DNA from: CBDUUP01 sp965370435
GTDB taxonomy: Bacteria; Chloroflexota; Anaerolineae; Anaerolineales; UBA11579
NCBI GenBank assembly: GCA_965370435.1
Contig: CBDUUP010000119.1
Location: forward strand, 1 to 11,160
DNA: 11,160 bases
Direction of reading: 5' to 3'
Positions 1 through 5,970 of this stretch are shown here, in pieces (within the stretch, counting starts at the first letter, position 1; each line of letters begins with the position of its first letter). The notes below the pieces were generated by a model. The model worked only from the letters and a program-made list of their open reading frames with translations, did no database searches and was not told where the DNA came from. The translations under genes were made by a program, and so were the position numbers.

Positions 1-699
1 CCGGTCGCCGTTGAGCCCGGACCGGAACTGACTATCCAGGGCGACGGCGACCAGGTTATGGGTGCCGGGCGGCAGGCCTTCCAGCAAGTAGGTGCCATCG
101 GAGGCGGTGAGGACCTGAACGCCTCCTGCTGCAACCAGCACATTGGGGAGCGGCTGGTTGGAGCCGACATCTACCACAGCTCCATTGATCCGGCCGGTGA
201 GGCCTTCGAAAGGGGTGTCGTTCCAGCGGGTGACGACATCCTGGGTTTGGCCGGGGCCTTCGACGTGGAAGAGCCGGTAGCGGACAGCTCGGCCATCGGA
301 GATGTGTTCCCCGGCTGGCAGACTGCCGCCAACCCGCGCATAACGGTATTTGACCGTCGAGCCTACGGCCACCCGGATAGTTACGGAATACTTTTGTGCG
401 CTCTGGGCCTGCATAGTGTATCGGATGGCGTTCAAGGCCAGGCCGGTGACTTCATCCAAGATGACCAGATGGATTGCGTCGCCGGAGGGGGTGTTCTCCG
501 GGATTTCAACCTGGAAGGTTATCTCTGTCTCCGGCGTTTGGGTGGACGTTGCCGGAATAGGGTAGGGAAGGGTCGGTTCGGCAGGGCCTCTTTCAAAAAG
601 ACTGAAGGTGCATGCCTGGGTGGCGAGGACGACCAGGAGGAGAGCGCAACCGCTCCTGAAGATGCGTAAAATTGGGGCTGAGGCTTTCTGACGATTCAC
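1..699 (-). CDS. Putative lipoprotein with beta-sandwich and carboxypeptidase-regulatory-like domains (C-terminus cut by window edge)
   Basis: The reading frame is open for 233 codons to the left edge, so the C-terminus is missing. The GTG start at 699-697 overlaps the TGA of the upstream gene (GTGA), implying translational coupling. Residues about 15-30 form a hydrophobic signal segment ending LVVLATQAC; Cys30 is a plausible lipidation site, although the residues before it fit the lipobox only loosely. A Pro/Thr-rich linker (about 39-58) follows. Residues about 58-165 look like an all-beta domain reminiscent of CBM20/CBM48 starch-binding folds (VKYRYAR near 116-122, then TRWNDTPF near 157-164). 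Residues about 166-228 match a carboxypeptidase regulatory-like (CarboxypepD_reg) repeat: TGRINGAVVD, then DGTYLLEGLPPG. It is probably anchored outside the membrane. The function is unknown; a catalytic domain could lie beyond the edge. The beta-sandwich assignment is inference; the regulatory-like repeat is more certain. Confidence 0.75.
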   Translation of the reverse strand, partial: MNRQKASAPILRIFRSGCALLLVVLATQACTFSLFERGPAEPTLPYPIPATSTQTPETEITFQVEIPENTPSGDAIHLVILDEVTGLALNAIRYTMQAQSAQKYSVTIRVAVGSTVKYRYARVGGSLPAGEHISDGRAVRYRLFHVEGPGQTQDVVTRWNDTPFEGLTGRINGAVVDVGSNQPLPNVLVAAGGVQVLTASDGTYLLEGLPPGTHNLVAVALDSQFRSGLNGDR

Positions 700-1550
700 G
701 TATATACCCCTTCCTCAATGATTTGGAGCATAATTACCAGATTAGGAATTTTTGAAGTTGGCACTTGGGTCTTACCTCTGGGGACAAATTCTATCACCAA
801 ACGACCAGCTTGAATATCAATTTTCTTCACTTGTTCCCAGGCATACTGTCGTTTGTGAATTTGCAGGGTTTGTTGATTCATGGCAAGGGGGCCAAAGTGC
901 AGCCAACGACCAGCCTGAAAGCTATCCCGCAGTTCGGAGAGCAAAAAAGGAAAGAGTTTGGTCTCGATGTGTTCGATGAGGGCGGGGAGATCTTGGATGC
1001 GGTCATCAAGCTTGAAGGGTTTGCCTGCATTGGGGTATATCGAAATCCGCTGGCGAGTTTTAAGGACTCGTTTCAGCAGACGGTCCTGGGTGGTTTCTAC
1101 AGTGAATCCGCCGATGTGCCGCCAATAAATGGCTTTATCCTGCCGGGGCGAGAGGGAGAGACGGATACCGTTCTGGTAAATGACTACACGGCGGCGGGCG
1201 ATCTGTAATTTCCGCCGGGCAATAAGTAGTATGACCAGTGCAAGAATAGCGCCAAGGGCGATCCACGAACGCCCCCAGGTGTTGGCGGGGACCGAGCCGT
1301 ACTGCGTATAGCCGTATAATCCCCGCCAGACTCCATAAAGCAATGAGCCTAAGCTGATTCCAATTCCTCCCAGGAGCAATAGGATAGCGGTCCAGCCCCG
1401 GAAGGGTTTGCCTCGAAACTCGGCCACCTTGTCCCCAATAGTGGCGGTTGAAATGGGGGTAGATGCAAGCGAAGGCGCTTGTCCGGGGAGACTGTTGTCG
1501 GGACGGGTCGGTTGTGTGGAAGAGATATGGGATTGGTTACTCAAGCTCAC
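696..1550 (-). CDS. Two-helix membrane protein, DUF6585-like
   Basis: This is a 284-residue protein of unknown function. A Ser/Thr/Pro-rich, probably disordered N-terminus (1-40) is followed by two hydrophobic segments, about 53-75 and 94-111, separated by a Gly/Tyr-rich loop. A basic stretch (ARRKLQIARRR, 111-121) begins the C-terminal soluble part, which continues with VVIYQNGIRLSL and IYWRHIGGF. This pattern of two helices followed by a PH-like beta domain resembles the DUF6585 family; that assignment comes from memory of the pattern. The positive residues after helix 2 suggest the C-terminal domain is cytoplasmic. The GTG start at 1550 overlaps the tatC stop as GTGA, and the gene's own stop overlaps the next start, so it is probably co-translated with tatC and the lipoprotein. 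No clear Shine-Dalgarno is visible. Confidence 0.8.
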   Translation of the reverse strand: MSLSNQSHISSTQPTRPDNSLPGQAPSLASTPISTATIGDKVAEFRGKPFRGWTAILLLLGGIGISLGSLLYGVWRGLYGYTQYGSVPANTWGRSWIALGAILALVILLIARRKLQIARRRVVIYQNGIRLSLSPRQDKAIYWRHIGGFTVETTQDRLLKRVLKTRQRISIYPNAGKPFKLDDRIQDLPALIEHIETKLFPFLLSELRDSFQAGRWLHFGPLAMNQQTLQIHKRQYAWEQVKKIDIQAGRLVIEFVPRGKTQVPTSKIPNLVIMLQIIEEGVYT

Positions 1551-2434
1551 CTATCTCGCTTTGATCTCCGTCGCTGCGCCAGAGATGCCAGAAGGATGCT
1601 GAAGGCATATAAAACCAGCAGAGGGCCTAAAACCAGACTCATGGTGACAGGGTCAATGGTGGGAGTGATCGCGGCGGCGAATATGGTCAGGATCACGACC
1701 GCAATACGCCAATGGTCAATGAGCAACCGGGCCTTAATCAATCCCATAGCGGCCAGGGCGTAGATGACCAGCGGGTATTCGAAGGAGATACCGGTCCAGA
1801 AGATCAAGCCGGTAGCGAAATTCATGTAGGGGGTAGTTTTATTAATGATTTCAATACCGCTGAAGTTTAACAGGAAATCTAAGGCTGGACCTAACATGGC
1901 ATAATAGGCGAAGACCATCCCGCCGACAAAAAAAAGATACACAATGGGAATGGAAAACAATCCTGTCAGACGGGCGCGTCTGGAAAGCCCCGGCCCGGCG
2001 AACAGCAGCAGTTCTAAGAATATGTAAGGGGCCGAGAGGGTAATGCCGATCAACATGGAGACCCGCATGAAAGCCCCAAGCGACTCGGTGGGTTCGAGAG
2101 AGGTGAGTTCGCCAATGCCGCCAACAGGCACAGCGAGGAGATCGATGATTTGTCCGGCGTAGGCGAAGGCGAACACGGTTGCGATAGCGAGGACGACGAT
2201 GGCGCGGAATAAATGTTTGCGCAATGCGTCCAGGTGGGTGAGAATGTCCATCGGATTCTCGACAGCTTTTTGAATCGTGTCTGCAACCGGCGAATCGTCG
2301 GGTTCCTCGGTGAGAAATTTATAGATAGCCTGAACACTTTGGCGGAGACTATTGAACAGCAACCGGACGATCCATCCTATCAGGCGAAAAGGAAAAGTGA
2401 GGATGAGCCAGAGCGTTCGAATAAATTTACGCAT
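1547..2434 (-). CDS. tatC: Twin-arginine translocase subunit TatC
   Basis: TatC is the multispanning membrane core and signal-peptide receptor of the Tat pathway, which exports folded and often cofactor-containing proteins. Hallmarks are ILTHLDALRKHL (about 64-75, matching the HLxELRxR region), the acidic residue in the first outer loop (EPTESLGAFMRVSM, 114-127), the FAGPGL segment (145-150) before an Arg-rich loop, GGMVFAYY (171-178), and the last-helices signature HWRIAVVIL...AAITPTIDPVTM (241-265). Six hydrophobic spans are discernible in the core. At 295 residues it is longer than the usual roughly 250. The extra length is an N-terminal extension of about 55 residues with its own hydrophobic or amphipathic stretch (about 7-30) before the conserved start region. 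The ATG lies 3 nt after the tatA stop with no obvious Shine-Dalgarno, so coupling is likely. Confidence 0.96.
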   Translation of the reverse strand: MRKFIRTLWLILTFPFRLIGWIVRLLFNSLRQSVQAIYKFLTEEPDDSPVADTIQKAVENPMDILTHLDALRKHLFRAIVVLAIATVFAFAYAGQIIDLLAVPVGGIGELTSLEPTESLGAFMRVSMLIGITLSAPYIFLELLLFAGPGLSRRARLTGLFSIPIVYLFFVGGMVFAYYAMLGPALDFLLNFSGIEIINKTTPYMNFATGLIFWTGISFEYPLVIYALAAMGLIKARLLIDHWRIAVVILTIFAAAITPTIDPVTMSLVLGPLLVLYAFSILLASLAQRRRSKRDR

Positions 2435-2437
2435 GGG

Positions 2438-2833
2438 TTAACTTTGGTTTGGATCTGGGGGTTCTTCGGGCGGTGGCGGGGGCGCGATGGAGGGTTCTGG
2501 ATTTTTCTTGCCGGAGGTTGGCGTCACCCAGGTGTCCTTGTCTGGATCGACTGCCCCCAGGTTATAAGTTTTCTTGACGCGATCTAAATCGGTAGACTCG
2601 CTGAGTTCTTTTTGGATTTCATCCAGCCCGGCTTGCCGCGCCAGCGTGTTGGGCAAGGTTCGGATATCTCTGGATGTTTTCTGGATTGTTTTCCAAGTTG
2701 GGGAGGTCACTACTTGACGGATCAAATTCCCCAAAGTTTTTCCCGCCTTGACGATATCGTTAGGCCCGAAGATCAATAAAACGATGATAAAGATGAAAGC
2801 CAATTCGAGGGGTCCAACACCTAAAAAGTTCAT
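2438..2833 (-). CDS. tatA: Sec-independent translocase TatA/TatB family protein
   Basis: This is the small partner of TatC in twin-arginine export. The frame is open further upstream, but the ATG at 2833 gives the canonical family N-terminus MNFLGVGPLELAF, so I use it (131 residues). A single transmembrane helix (about 9-22) carries a Glu at position 10 and ends in the FGP hinge (22-24). An amphipathic helix (about 26-43, DIVKAGKTLGNLIRQ) follows, and then a long polar tail. The FGP hinge, helix Glu and long tail lean toward TatB, but only one small subunit is seen here and it may serve both roles. The tail ends in a Pro/Glu-rich run (about 113-128). The gene starts 4 nt after the nusB stop and lacks a visible Shine-Dalgarno, consistent with coupling to nusB. 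Confidence 0.9.
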   Translation of the reverse strand: MNFLGVGPLELAFIFIIVLLIFGPNDIVKAGKTLGNLIRQVVTSPTWKTIQKTSRDIRTLPNTLARQAGLDEIQKELSESTDLDRVKKTYNLGAVDPDKDTWVTPTSGKKNPEPSIAPPPPPEEPPDPNQS

Positions 2834-2837
2834 GAGA

Positions 2838-3284
2838 TTATGGGGCCGTTTTCTTGATGGTGGGAAACATTTTGCGGATCTCGTTCTGGCGGGCTGCCAA
2901 ACTGCCAAGCACACCGTTTATGAAACGAGGCGTACTGTCGGAGCCGTATTTTTTTGCAATTTCGATCGCCTCGTTAATGGCGACTTTGACGGGGGTGCCC
3001 TCGGCGACGGCGAATTCCCACAGAGCAATACGGAGGATGTTGCGGTCAATGGTGGCGACCTGCTCTAAGGGCCATTCGGGCGCGTGCTCGGCGATCAAAG
3101 TATCTAATGGATCCCTATAATCTACGACACCGGAAACGATACCCCGCGCAAAGTCCGCCAGCCGCTCTTCTATTGAGGCTTCTAGCAGACGCTCTTCAAT
3201 CACCCTTTTCGCAGGGTGATCGACCAGATCAATTTCGTAAAGTGCTTGTAGGGCTATGCAGCGCGCCTTGGTGCGAGGTTTCAT
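2838..3284 (-). CDS. nusB: Transcription antitermination factor NusB
   Basis: NusB is an all-helical RNA-binding protein that binds boxA with NusE (S10) and supports antitermination of rRNA operons. The 148-residue length is typical. The N-terminus MKPRTKARCIALQALYE is the family's basic boxA-binding start. The C-terminal half has the conserved block IDRNILRIALWEFA (about 79-92), then PVKVAINEAIEIAKKYG (97-113) and RFINGVLGSL (119-128). The ATG at 3284 lies 12 nt after the asp23 stop. The only strong Shine-Dalgarno-like GGAGG sits inside the asp23 end, about 17 nt from the ATG, which is unusually far; coupling to asp23 is likely. Pairing of nusB with an Asp23/Gls24 gene is common in Gram-positive-type genomes. 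Confidence 0.97.
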   Translation of the reverse strand: MKPRTKARCIALQALYEIDLVDHPAKRVIEERLLEASIEERLADFARGIVSGVVDYRDPLDTLIAEHAPEWPLEQVATIDRNILRIALWEFAVAEGTPVKVAINEAIEIAKKYGSDSTPRFINGVLGSLAARQNEIRKMFPTIKKTAP

Positions 3285-3296
3285 ATGGTTGGGGGG

Positions 3297-3653
3297 TCAG
3301 TCCTCCGATGGAAAGTAGATGTCATCAATATTTATGTTGATATGCCCGACTTCCATACCCACCATTTCGGAGATGGCCCGGGCCACTTCAAGTTGGATGT
3401 TATGGCTGATATCGCGCATGTTGACGTCTTGCTCTAATACGACGTAGAGGTCTACGTTGACAACGCCATCGTCCACCACAATTCGGACGCCGTCTCCTTG
3501 GGTGCGTTGATGGAAAAGGCGATTGAAGCCGCCCGGAACTGTGCCCATATGGCTGACGCCGGGAATGCTCAGGGCGGAAAGCCGGGCAATGGTCAATAGG
3601 ACATTGGGGGCGATGGTGGTTTTGCCGGGCGCTCGAAGAGTTTCGTCTTTCAT
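3297..3653 (-). CDS. Asp23/Gls24 family envelope stress-response protein
   Basis: This small (118-residue) protein is from the Asp23/Gls24 family, known in Firmicutes as cell-envelope-associated and alkaline-shock or general-stress proteins. The family shape is visible: APNVLLTIARLSALSIPGV near the start, then a beta segment VRIVVDDGVVNVDLYVVLEQDVNM, and ISHNIQLEVARAISEMVGM followed by VGHININIDDIYF at the end. An in-frame TTG lies at 3671, but the ATG at 3653 is preceded by GGAG with 5-nt spacing and is the better start. It lies 22 nt downstream of fabG and 12 nt upstream of nusB. The family and its nusB neighbourhood are established; its role in this organism is not known. Confidence 0.92.
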   Translation of the reverse strand: MKDETLRAPGKTTIAPNVLLTIARLSALSIPGVSHMGTVPGGFNRLFHQRTQGDGVRIVVDDGVVNVDLYVVLEQDVNMRDISHNIQLEVARAISEMVGMEVGHININIDDIYFPSED

Positions 3654-3675
3654 AGTTGCTCCAATACTCAAGGCG

Positions 3676-4440
3676 TTACATCATGGCCATGCCGCCGTCA
3701 ACGCCCAAGACCTGGCCGGTGATATAAGAGGCCATATCGGAGACCAGGAAGGCGACGGCGTTGGCGATGTCTTCCGGGGTGGCTTTGCGCCCCAGCGGAA
3801 TCAATCCCATGACGGCTTCAAGAGCCTCCGCAGGCATGGTTTTAATGATGTCGGTGTCAGCCAGTCCGGCGGCGACGGCGTTGACGGTGATATTGCGGGA
3901 AGCAACTTCTCGGGCCAGGGCTTTGGTGAATCCGATTTGACCGGCTTTGGAGGCGGAATAATTGGTCTGGCCGGGATTGCCCATTTGTCCGGCCACGGAG
4001 GCGATGTTGACGATGCGCCCGTAGCGTTTCCGCATCATGTGGCGTACGGCAGGCTTGGAGCAGTTGAAGGCGCTCTTGAGATTGGTGGACTGGATGATGT
4101 CCCAGTCTTCTTCAGACATCATCATTATTAGGGTGTCGCGGGTGATCCCGGCGTTGTTGACCAGAATGTCCAGGTTGCCGAAGGTCTCAATGGCGGTCTT
4201 AATCAACCCGTGGGCTTCTTGGAAATCGGAAACGTCCGCTTGGGCGGCGTGGGCTTGGCCGCCGTCAGCCTGGATGAGGCCGACGACCTCTTCGGCTGCA
4301 TCCGGCGATTTGAAGTAATTGACCACCACGCTGGCGCCGTGCTTGGCGAGAAGAATGGCTGTGGCTCTCCCAATACCGCGTGATGCGCCGGTGACCAGCG
4401 CCACGCGTCCTTCCAGGGAAAGATCGGCTGTTGGGGACAT
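3676..4440 (-). CDS. fabG: 3-oxoacyl-[acyl-carrier-protein] reductase FabG
   Basis: FabG is the NADPH-dependent reductase of the fatty-acid elongation cycle, converting 3-oxoacyl-ACP to 3-hydroxyacyl-ACP in the cytoplasm. It is a classical short-chain dehydrogenase of 254 residues. The Rossmann cofactor motif TGASRGIG is at 17-24 and NNAG at 95-98. The catalytic tetrad is Asn120, Ser148, Tyr161 and Lys165 (in NYSASKAG). The C-terminus GVDGGMAM is typical of FabG. The usual Pro-Gly after the sixth strand (VAPGF) reads VAAGL here (188-192), a small departure. The ATG at 4440 has AAGGAG with 6-nt spacing, a good ribosome site. It lies 47 nt after fabD, which supports FabG over a generic SDR. Confidence 0.96.
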   Translation of the reverse strand: MSPTADLSLEGRVALVTGASRGIGRATAILLAKHGASVVVNYFKSPDAAEEVVGLIQADGGQAHAAQADVSDFQEAHGLIKTAIETFGNLDILVNNAGITRDTLIMMMSEEDWDIIQSTNLKSAFNCSKPAVRHMMRKRYGRIVNIASVAGQMGNPGQTNYSASKAGQIGFTKALAREVASRNITVNAVAAGLADTDIIKTMPAEALEAVMGLIPLGRKATPEDIANAVAFLVSDMASYITGQVLGVDGGMAMM

Positions 4441-4467
4441 GGACAGCTCCTTGAATGAATTGGGGTT

Positions 4468-4473
4468 ATTATA
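4468..4473 (-). promoter_or_regulatory. Possible internal -10 box ahead of fabG
   Basis: The fabD-fabG gap contains a perfect TATAAT on the minus strand, preceded by GG. An upstream element at the right distance (CGAACA, 18 nt away) matches TTGACA at only 3 of 6 positions. It may be a weak internal promoter for fabG and the downstream genes, or chance in an A/T-rich gap. Confidence 0.3.
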
Positions 4474-4487
4474 CCGTAGATAGGGTT

Positions 4488-5438
4488 TTAGTGTTCGTTG
4501 ATGAGTTTCTCGAAGTCGGCGGGCGCGCCAGCCGGGAAGCGCTGCGATTTCCGTTCTATGCGCTTGAGCATAGCGCTAAGAATATTTCCGGTTCCAATCT
4601 CCAAAAAAGTCGTCACGCCTTGTTCTAACATGTGTTGGATGGATTCGGTCCAGCGCACCCGGGAGGTGAGTTGGGCCTGAAGGTCGGCGCGTATTCCTTC
4701 GACGGCGGTGAGTGGGGCGGCGGTGACGTTGCCGATGATGGGTGTGTGAGGTTCGATGAGGGGGGCGGAATTCACTGCTTGATTGAAGCCTTCCTGCGCA
4801 TGCAGCATGAGGGGAGAGTGTGCGGCAATACTGACCGCCAGGATGATGGTCTTGCGCGCGCCGTTCTCTTGGGCCAAAGCCACCGCTCGTTCAAGCGCTG
4901 GGCGAACGCCGGAAATGACTACTTGACCGGGGCAATTGTCGTTGGCGACCTGGACGATTTCGTTTTCTGCGCTGGCTTCCCGGCAGATATTTTCTAACGA
5001 AGGGATGTCTAATCCCAGGATGGCGGCCATACCGCCGGGAGCGACCTCTCCGGCTTCTTTCATCAATTCGCCCCGGCGTTGAACCAGCAGCAGTGCATCG
5101 CTGAAAGGCAAAGCGCCTGCGGCGACCAGCGCGCTCAACTCTCCCATCGAGTGACCGGCGACGAAGGCGGCTTGGAAATCCGGGAATAGATTTTGAAAGA
5201 CACGCATAGCAGCCACGGAATGCACCATCAAGGCCGGTTGGGTGTTGAGGGTGTCGTTGAGTTCTGCTTCGGGGCCTTCCCAGGCCAGCTTGGAAAGGGC
5301 AAAACCGAGCAGTTCATCGCCCTGCTCGAAAACATCTTGCGCGGCAGGATATTTCTGGGCCAATTCACGCCCCATGCCCACGGTTTGGGATCCTTGTCCA
5401 GGGAATACGAATGCGGTTTGTTGAGGATTTAGTGTCAT
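4488..5438 (-). CDS. fabD: Malonyl-CoA:acyl-carrier-protein transacylase FabD
   Basis: FabD transfers malonyl groups from CoA to the acyl carrier protein, supplying the extender unit for fatty-acid synthesis. The 316-residue length fits. The N-terminal FPGQGSQ motif is at 12-18, the nucleophile elbow GHSMGE at 95-100 (Ser97), and RRGELM at 121-126 contains the malonate-carboxylate-binding Arg. The catalytic His is His207 (AAHSPLM), followed by GNVTAAPL (236-243) and the end motif FLEIGTGNILSAM. The start at 5438 gives the standard short leader before FVFPGQG but has only an A/T-rich stretch and no clear Shine-Dalgarno. It sits directly after a hairpin downstream of rpmF, and fabG follows. Confidence 0.97.
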   Translation of the reverse strand: MTLNPQQTAFVFPGQGSQTVGMGRELAQKYPAAQDVFEQGDELLGFALSKLAWEGPEAELNDTLNTQPALMVHSVAAMRVFQNLFPDFQAAFVAGHSMGELSALVAAGALPFSDALLLVQRRGELMKEAGEVAPGGMAAILGLDIPSLENICREASAENEIVQVANDNCPGQVVISGVRPALERAVALAQENGARKTIILAVSIAAHSPLMLHAQEGFNQAVNSAPLIEPHTPIIGNVTAAPLTAVEGIRADLQAQLTSRVRWTESIQHMLEQGVTTFLEIGTGNILSAMLKRIERKSQRFPAGAPADFEKLINEH

Positions 5439-5454
5439 ATCTATTTAAACACAA

Positions 5455-5481
5455 AACGGGCCGTAAGTTGCACGGCCCGTT
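5455..5481 (-). terminator. GC-rich hairpin between rpmF and fabD (terminator or attenuator)
   Basis: There is a perfect 10-bp inverted repeat, AACGGGCCGT and ACGGCCCGTT, with a 7-nt loop. Read on the minus strand it begins 7 nt after the rpmF stop and is followed by a U-rich but interrupted tail (TTTTGTGTTT), which fits an intrinsic terminator or partial attenuator after rpmF. On the plus strand it is followed by TGTTTTTT, an even better tail, but there is no plus-strand gene upstream to terminate. The fabD start lies only 16 nt beyond the stem. Confidence 0.7.
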
Positions 5482-5488
5482 GTTTTTT

Positions 5489-5671
5489 CTACTCTTCTAC
5501 GTTGATGATCTCGCGGCCTTTGTAATGTCCGCAGTGGGGGCAGACGTGGTGGGGCATGCGCATTTCGGCGCAGTTGGTGCATTGCACCAGGGTGCGGGGT
5601 TTGAGCGCGTCGTGTGCTCGTCGCCGGTCGCGGCGGCCTTTAGAAATTTTTCGTTTTGGTAGCGGGGGCAT
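5489..5671 (-). CDS. rpmF: 50S ribosomal protein L32
   Basis: This is a small (60-residue), very basic protein of the large ribosomal subunit. The N-terminal PKRKISKGRRDRRRAHDAL is the classic L32 start, and two CxxC pairs (Cys31/Cys34 in CTNC and Cys44/Cys47 in CPHC) form the zinc-ribbon version of L32. The frame extends upstream, but the ATG at 5671 has AGGAG with 7-nt spacing and gives the family's normal N-terminus (MPPLPKRK here). It is the first gene after the consensus promoter. Linkage of rpmF to fatty-acid genes is well known in bacteria, where plsX and fabH often intervene; they are absent here. Confidence 0.97.
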   Translation of the reverse strand: MPPLPKRKISKGRRDRRRAHDALKPRTLVQCTNCAEMRMPHHVCPHCGHYKGREIINVEE

Positions 5672-5736
5672 GGTTCTACTCCTAATTGTTACAGTTAATT
5701 CCATAAAAACACCCACCCACCGGGCAGGCAAGCGAC

Positions 5737-5765
5737 ATTATACGTTTGAGTCGTCTAACTGTCAA
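5737..5765 (-). promoter_or_regulatory. Consensus sigma-70-type promoter for rpmF and the downstream cluster
   Basis: On the minus strand TTGACA (5765-5760) is followed by a 17-nt spacer and TATAAT (5742-5737), a full match to the housekeeping consensus at optimal spacing. Transcription would start near 5730, leaving a leader of roughly 59 nt before the rpmF ATG. This is the strongest promoter-like signal in the window and suits a ribosomal protein gene. Confidence 0.88.
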
Positions 5766-5775
5766 GATGATTGAG

Positions 5776-5886
5776 GTGGCAAGTTGCAGGTGGCAAGTGG
5801 GCAAGTGGCATGTGGGCAAGTGGGCAAGTGGCAAGTGGGCAAGTGGGCAAGTGGCAAGTTGGCAAGTAACAAGTGGCAGGTGGCAA
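5776..5886. repeat. Short tandem heptamer/octamer repeat array (15 units)
   Basis: Fifteen consecutive units each begin with GT: mostly GTGGCAA (7 bp) and GTGGGCAA (8 bp), with variants GTTGCAG, GTGGCAT, GTTGGCAA, GTAACAA and GTGGCAG. The outer units are more diverged than the inner ones, as expected when an array expands from the centre. The 7/8-bp mixture does not keep a reading frame, so it is non-coding. It resembles the short tandemly repeated repetitive sequences known in cyanobacteria and some Chloroflexota. It begins 11 bp upstream of the rpmF -35 box and ends 28 bp before the plus-strand -10 box. Confidence 0.93.
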
Positions 5887-5914
5887 GTGAGTAGTTGTGG
5901 AGGTTAATCCCATG

Positions 5915-5920
5915 TATAAT
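5915..5920 (+). promoter_or_regulatory. -10 box for the haloalkane dehalogenase transcript
   Basis: A perfect TATAAT lies 50 bp before the dehalogenase ATG. No good -35 hexamer is found at 16-18 bp (TAGTTG at 17 bp is poor; TTGTGG is only 14 bp away). The start may depend on an activator, or on the TG directly before the box, although that is not at the exact extended -10 spacing. A start near 5927 is predicted. Confidence 0.5.
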
Positions 5921-5930
5921 TGTTGCAACA
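5921..5930. promoter_or_regulatory. Perfect 10-bp palindrome overlapping the predicted start site (operator candidate)
   Basis: TGTTGCAACA is identical on both strands and directly abuts the TATAAT box, covering the predicted transcription start. A repressor bound here would block transcription of the dehalogenase. No regulator gene is adjacent, so the binding protein is unknown. Confidence 0.35.
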
Positions 5931-5949
5931 GTCATTTGGCTGAAAAAAT

Positions 5950-5959
5950 ACCAATTGGT
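5950..5959. promoter_or_regulatory. Second perfect 10-bp palindrome in the dehalogenase leader
   Basis: ACCAATTGGT is a perfect palindrome 11 nt before the dehalogenase ATG, centred 29 bp from the first palindrome. It could be a second operator for a differently specific regulator (the sequences differ) or a small RNA hairpin near the ribosome site; it could also be chance. Confidence 0.25.
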
Positions 5960-5970
5960 GGTCGAAAATT

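Noticed and set aside
58..669. 203-codon plus-strand open frame
   Set aside because: It is antisense to the minus-strand lipoprotein, whose opposite frame has a signal peptide and a recognisable CarboxypepD_reg-type repeat. The plus-strand translation shows no family motif.
3523..4131. 202-codon plus-strand open frame over fabG and asp23
   Set aside because: It is a Gly/His/Asp-rich translation with no motif, lying across the start of asp23 and much of fabG; a shadow of GC-rich codons.
5776..5886. CRISPR array
   Set aside because: Units are only 7-8 bp, directly abutting with no spacers; this is a simple tandem repeat.
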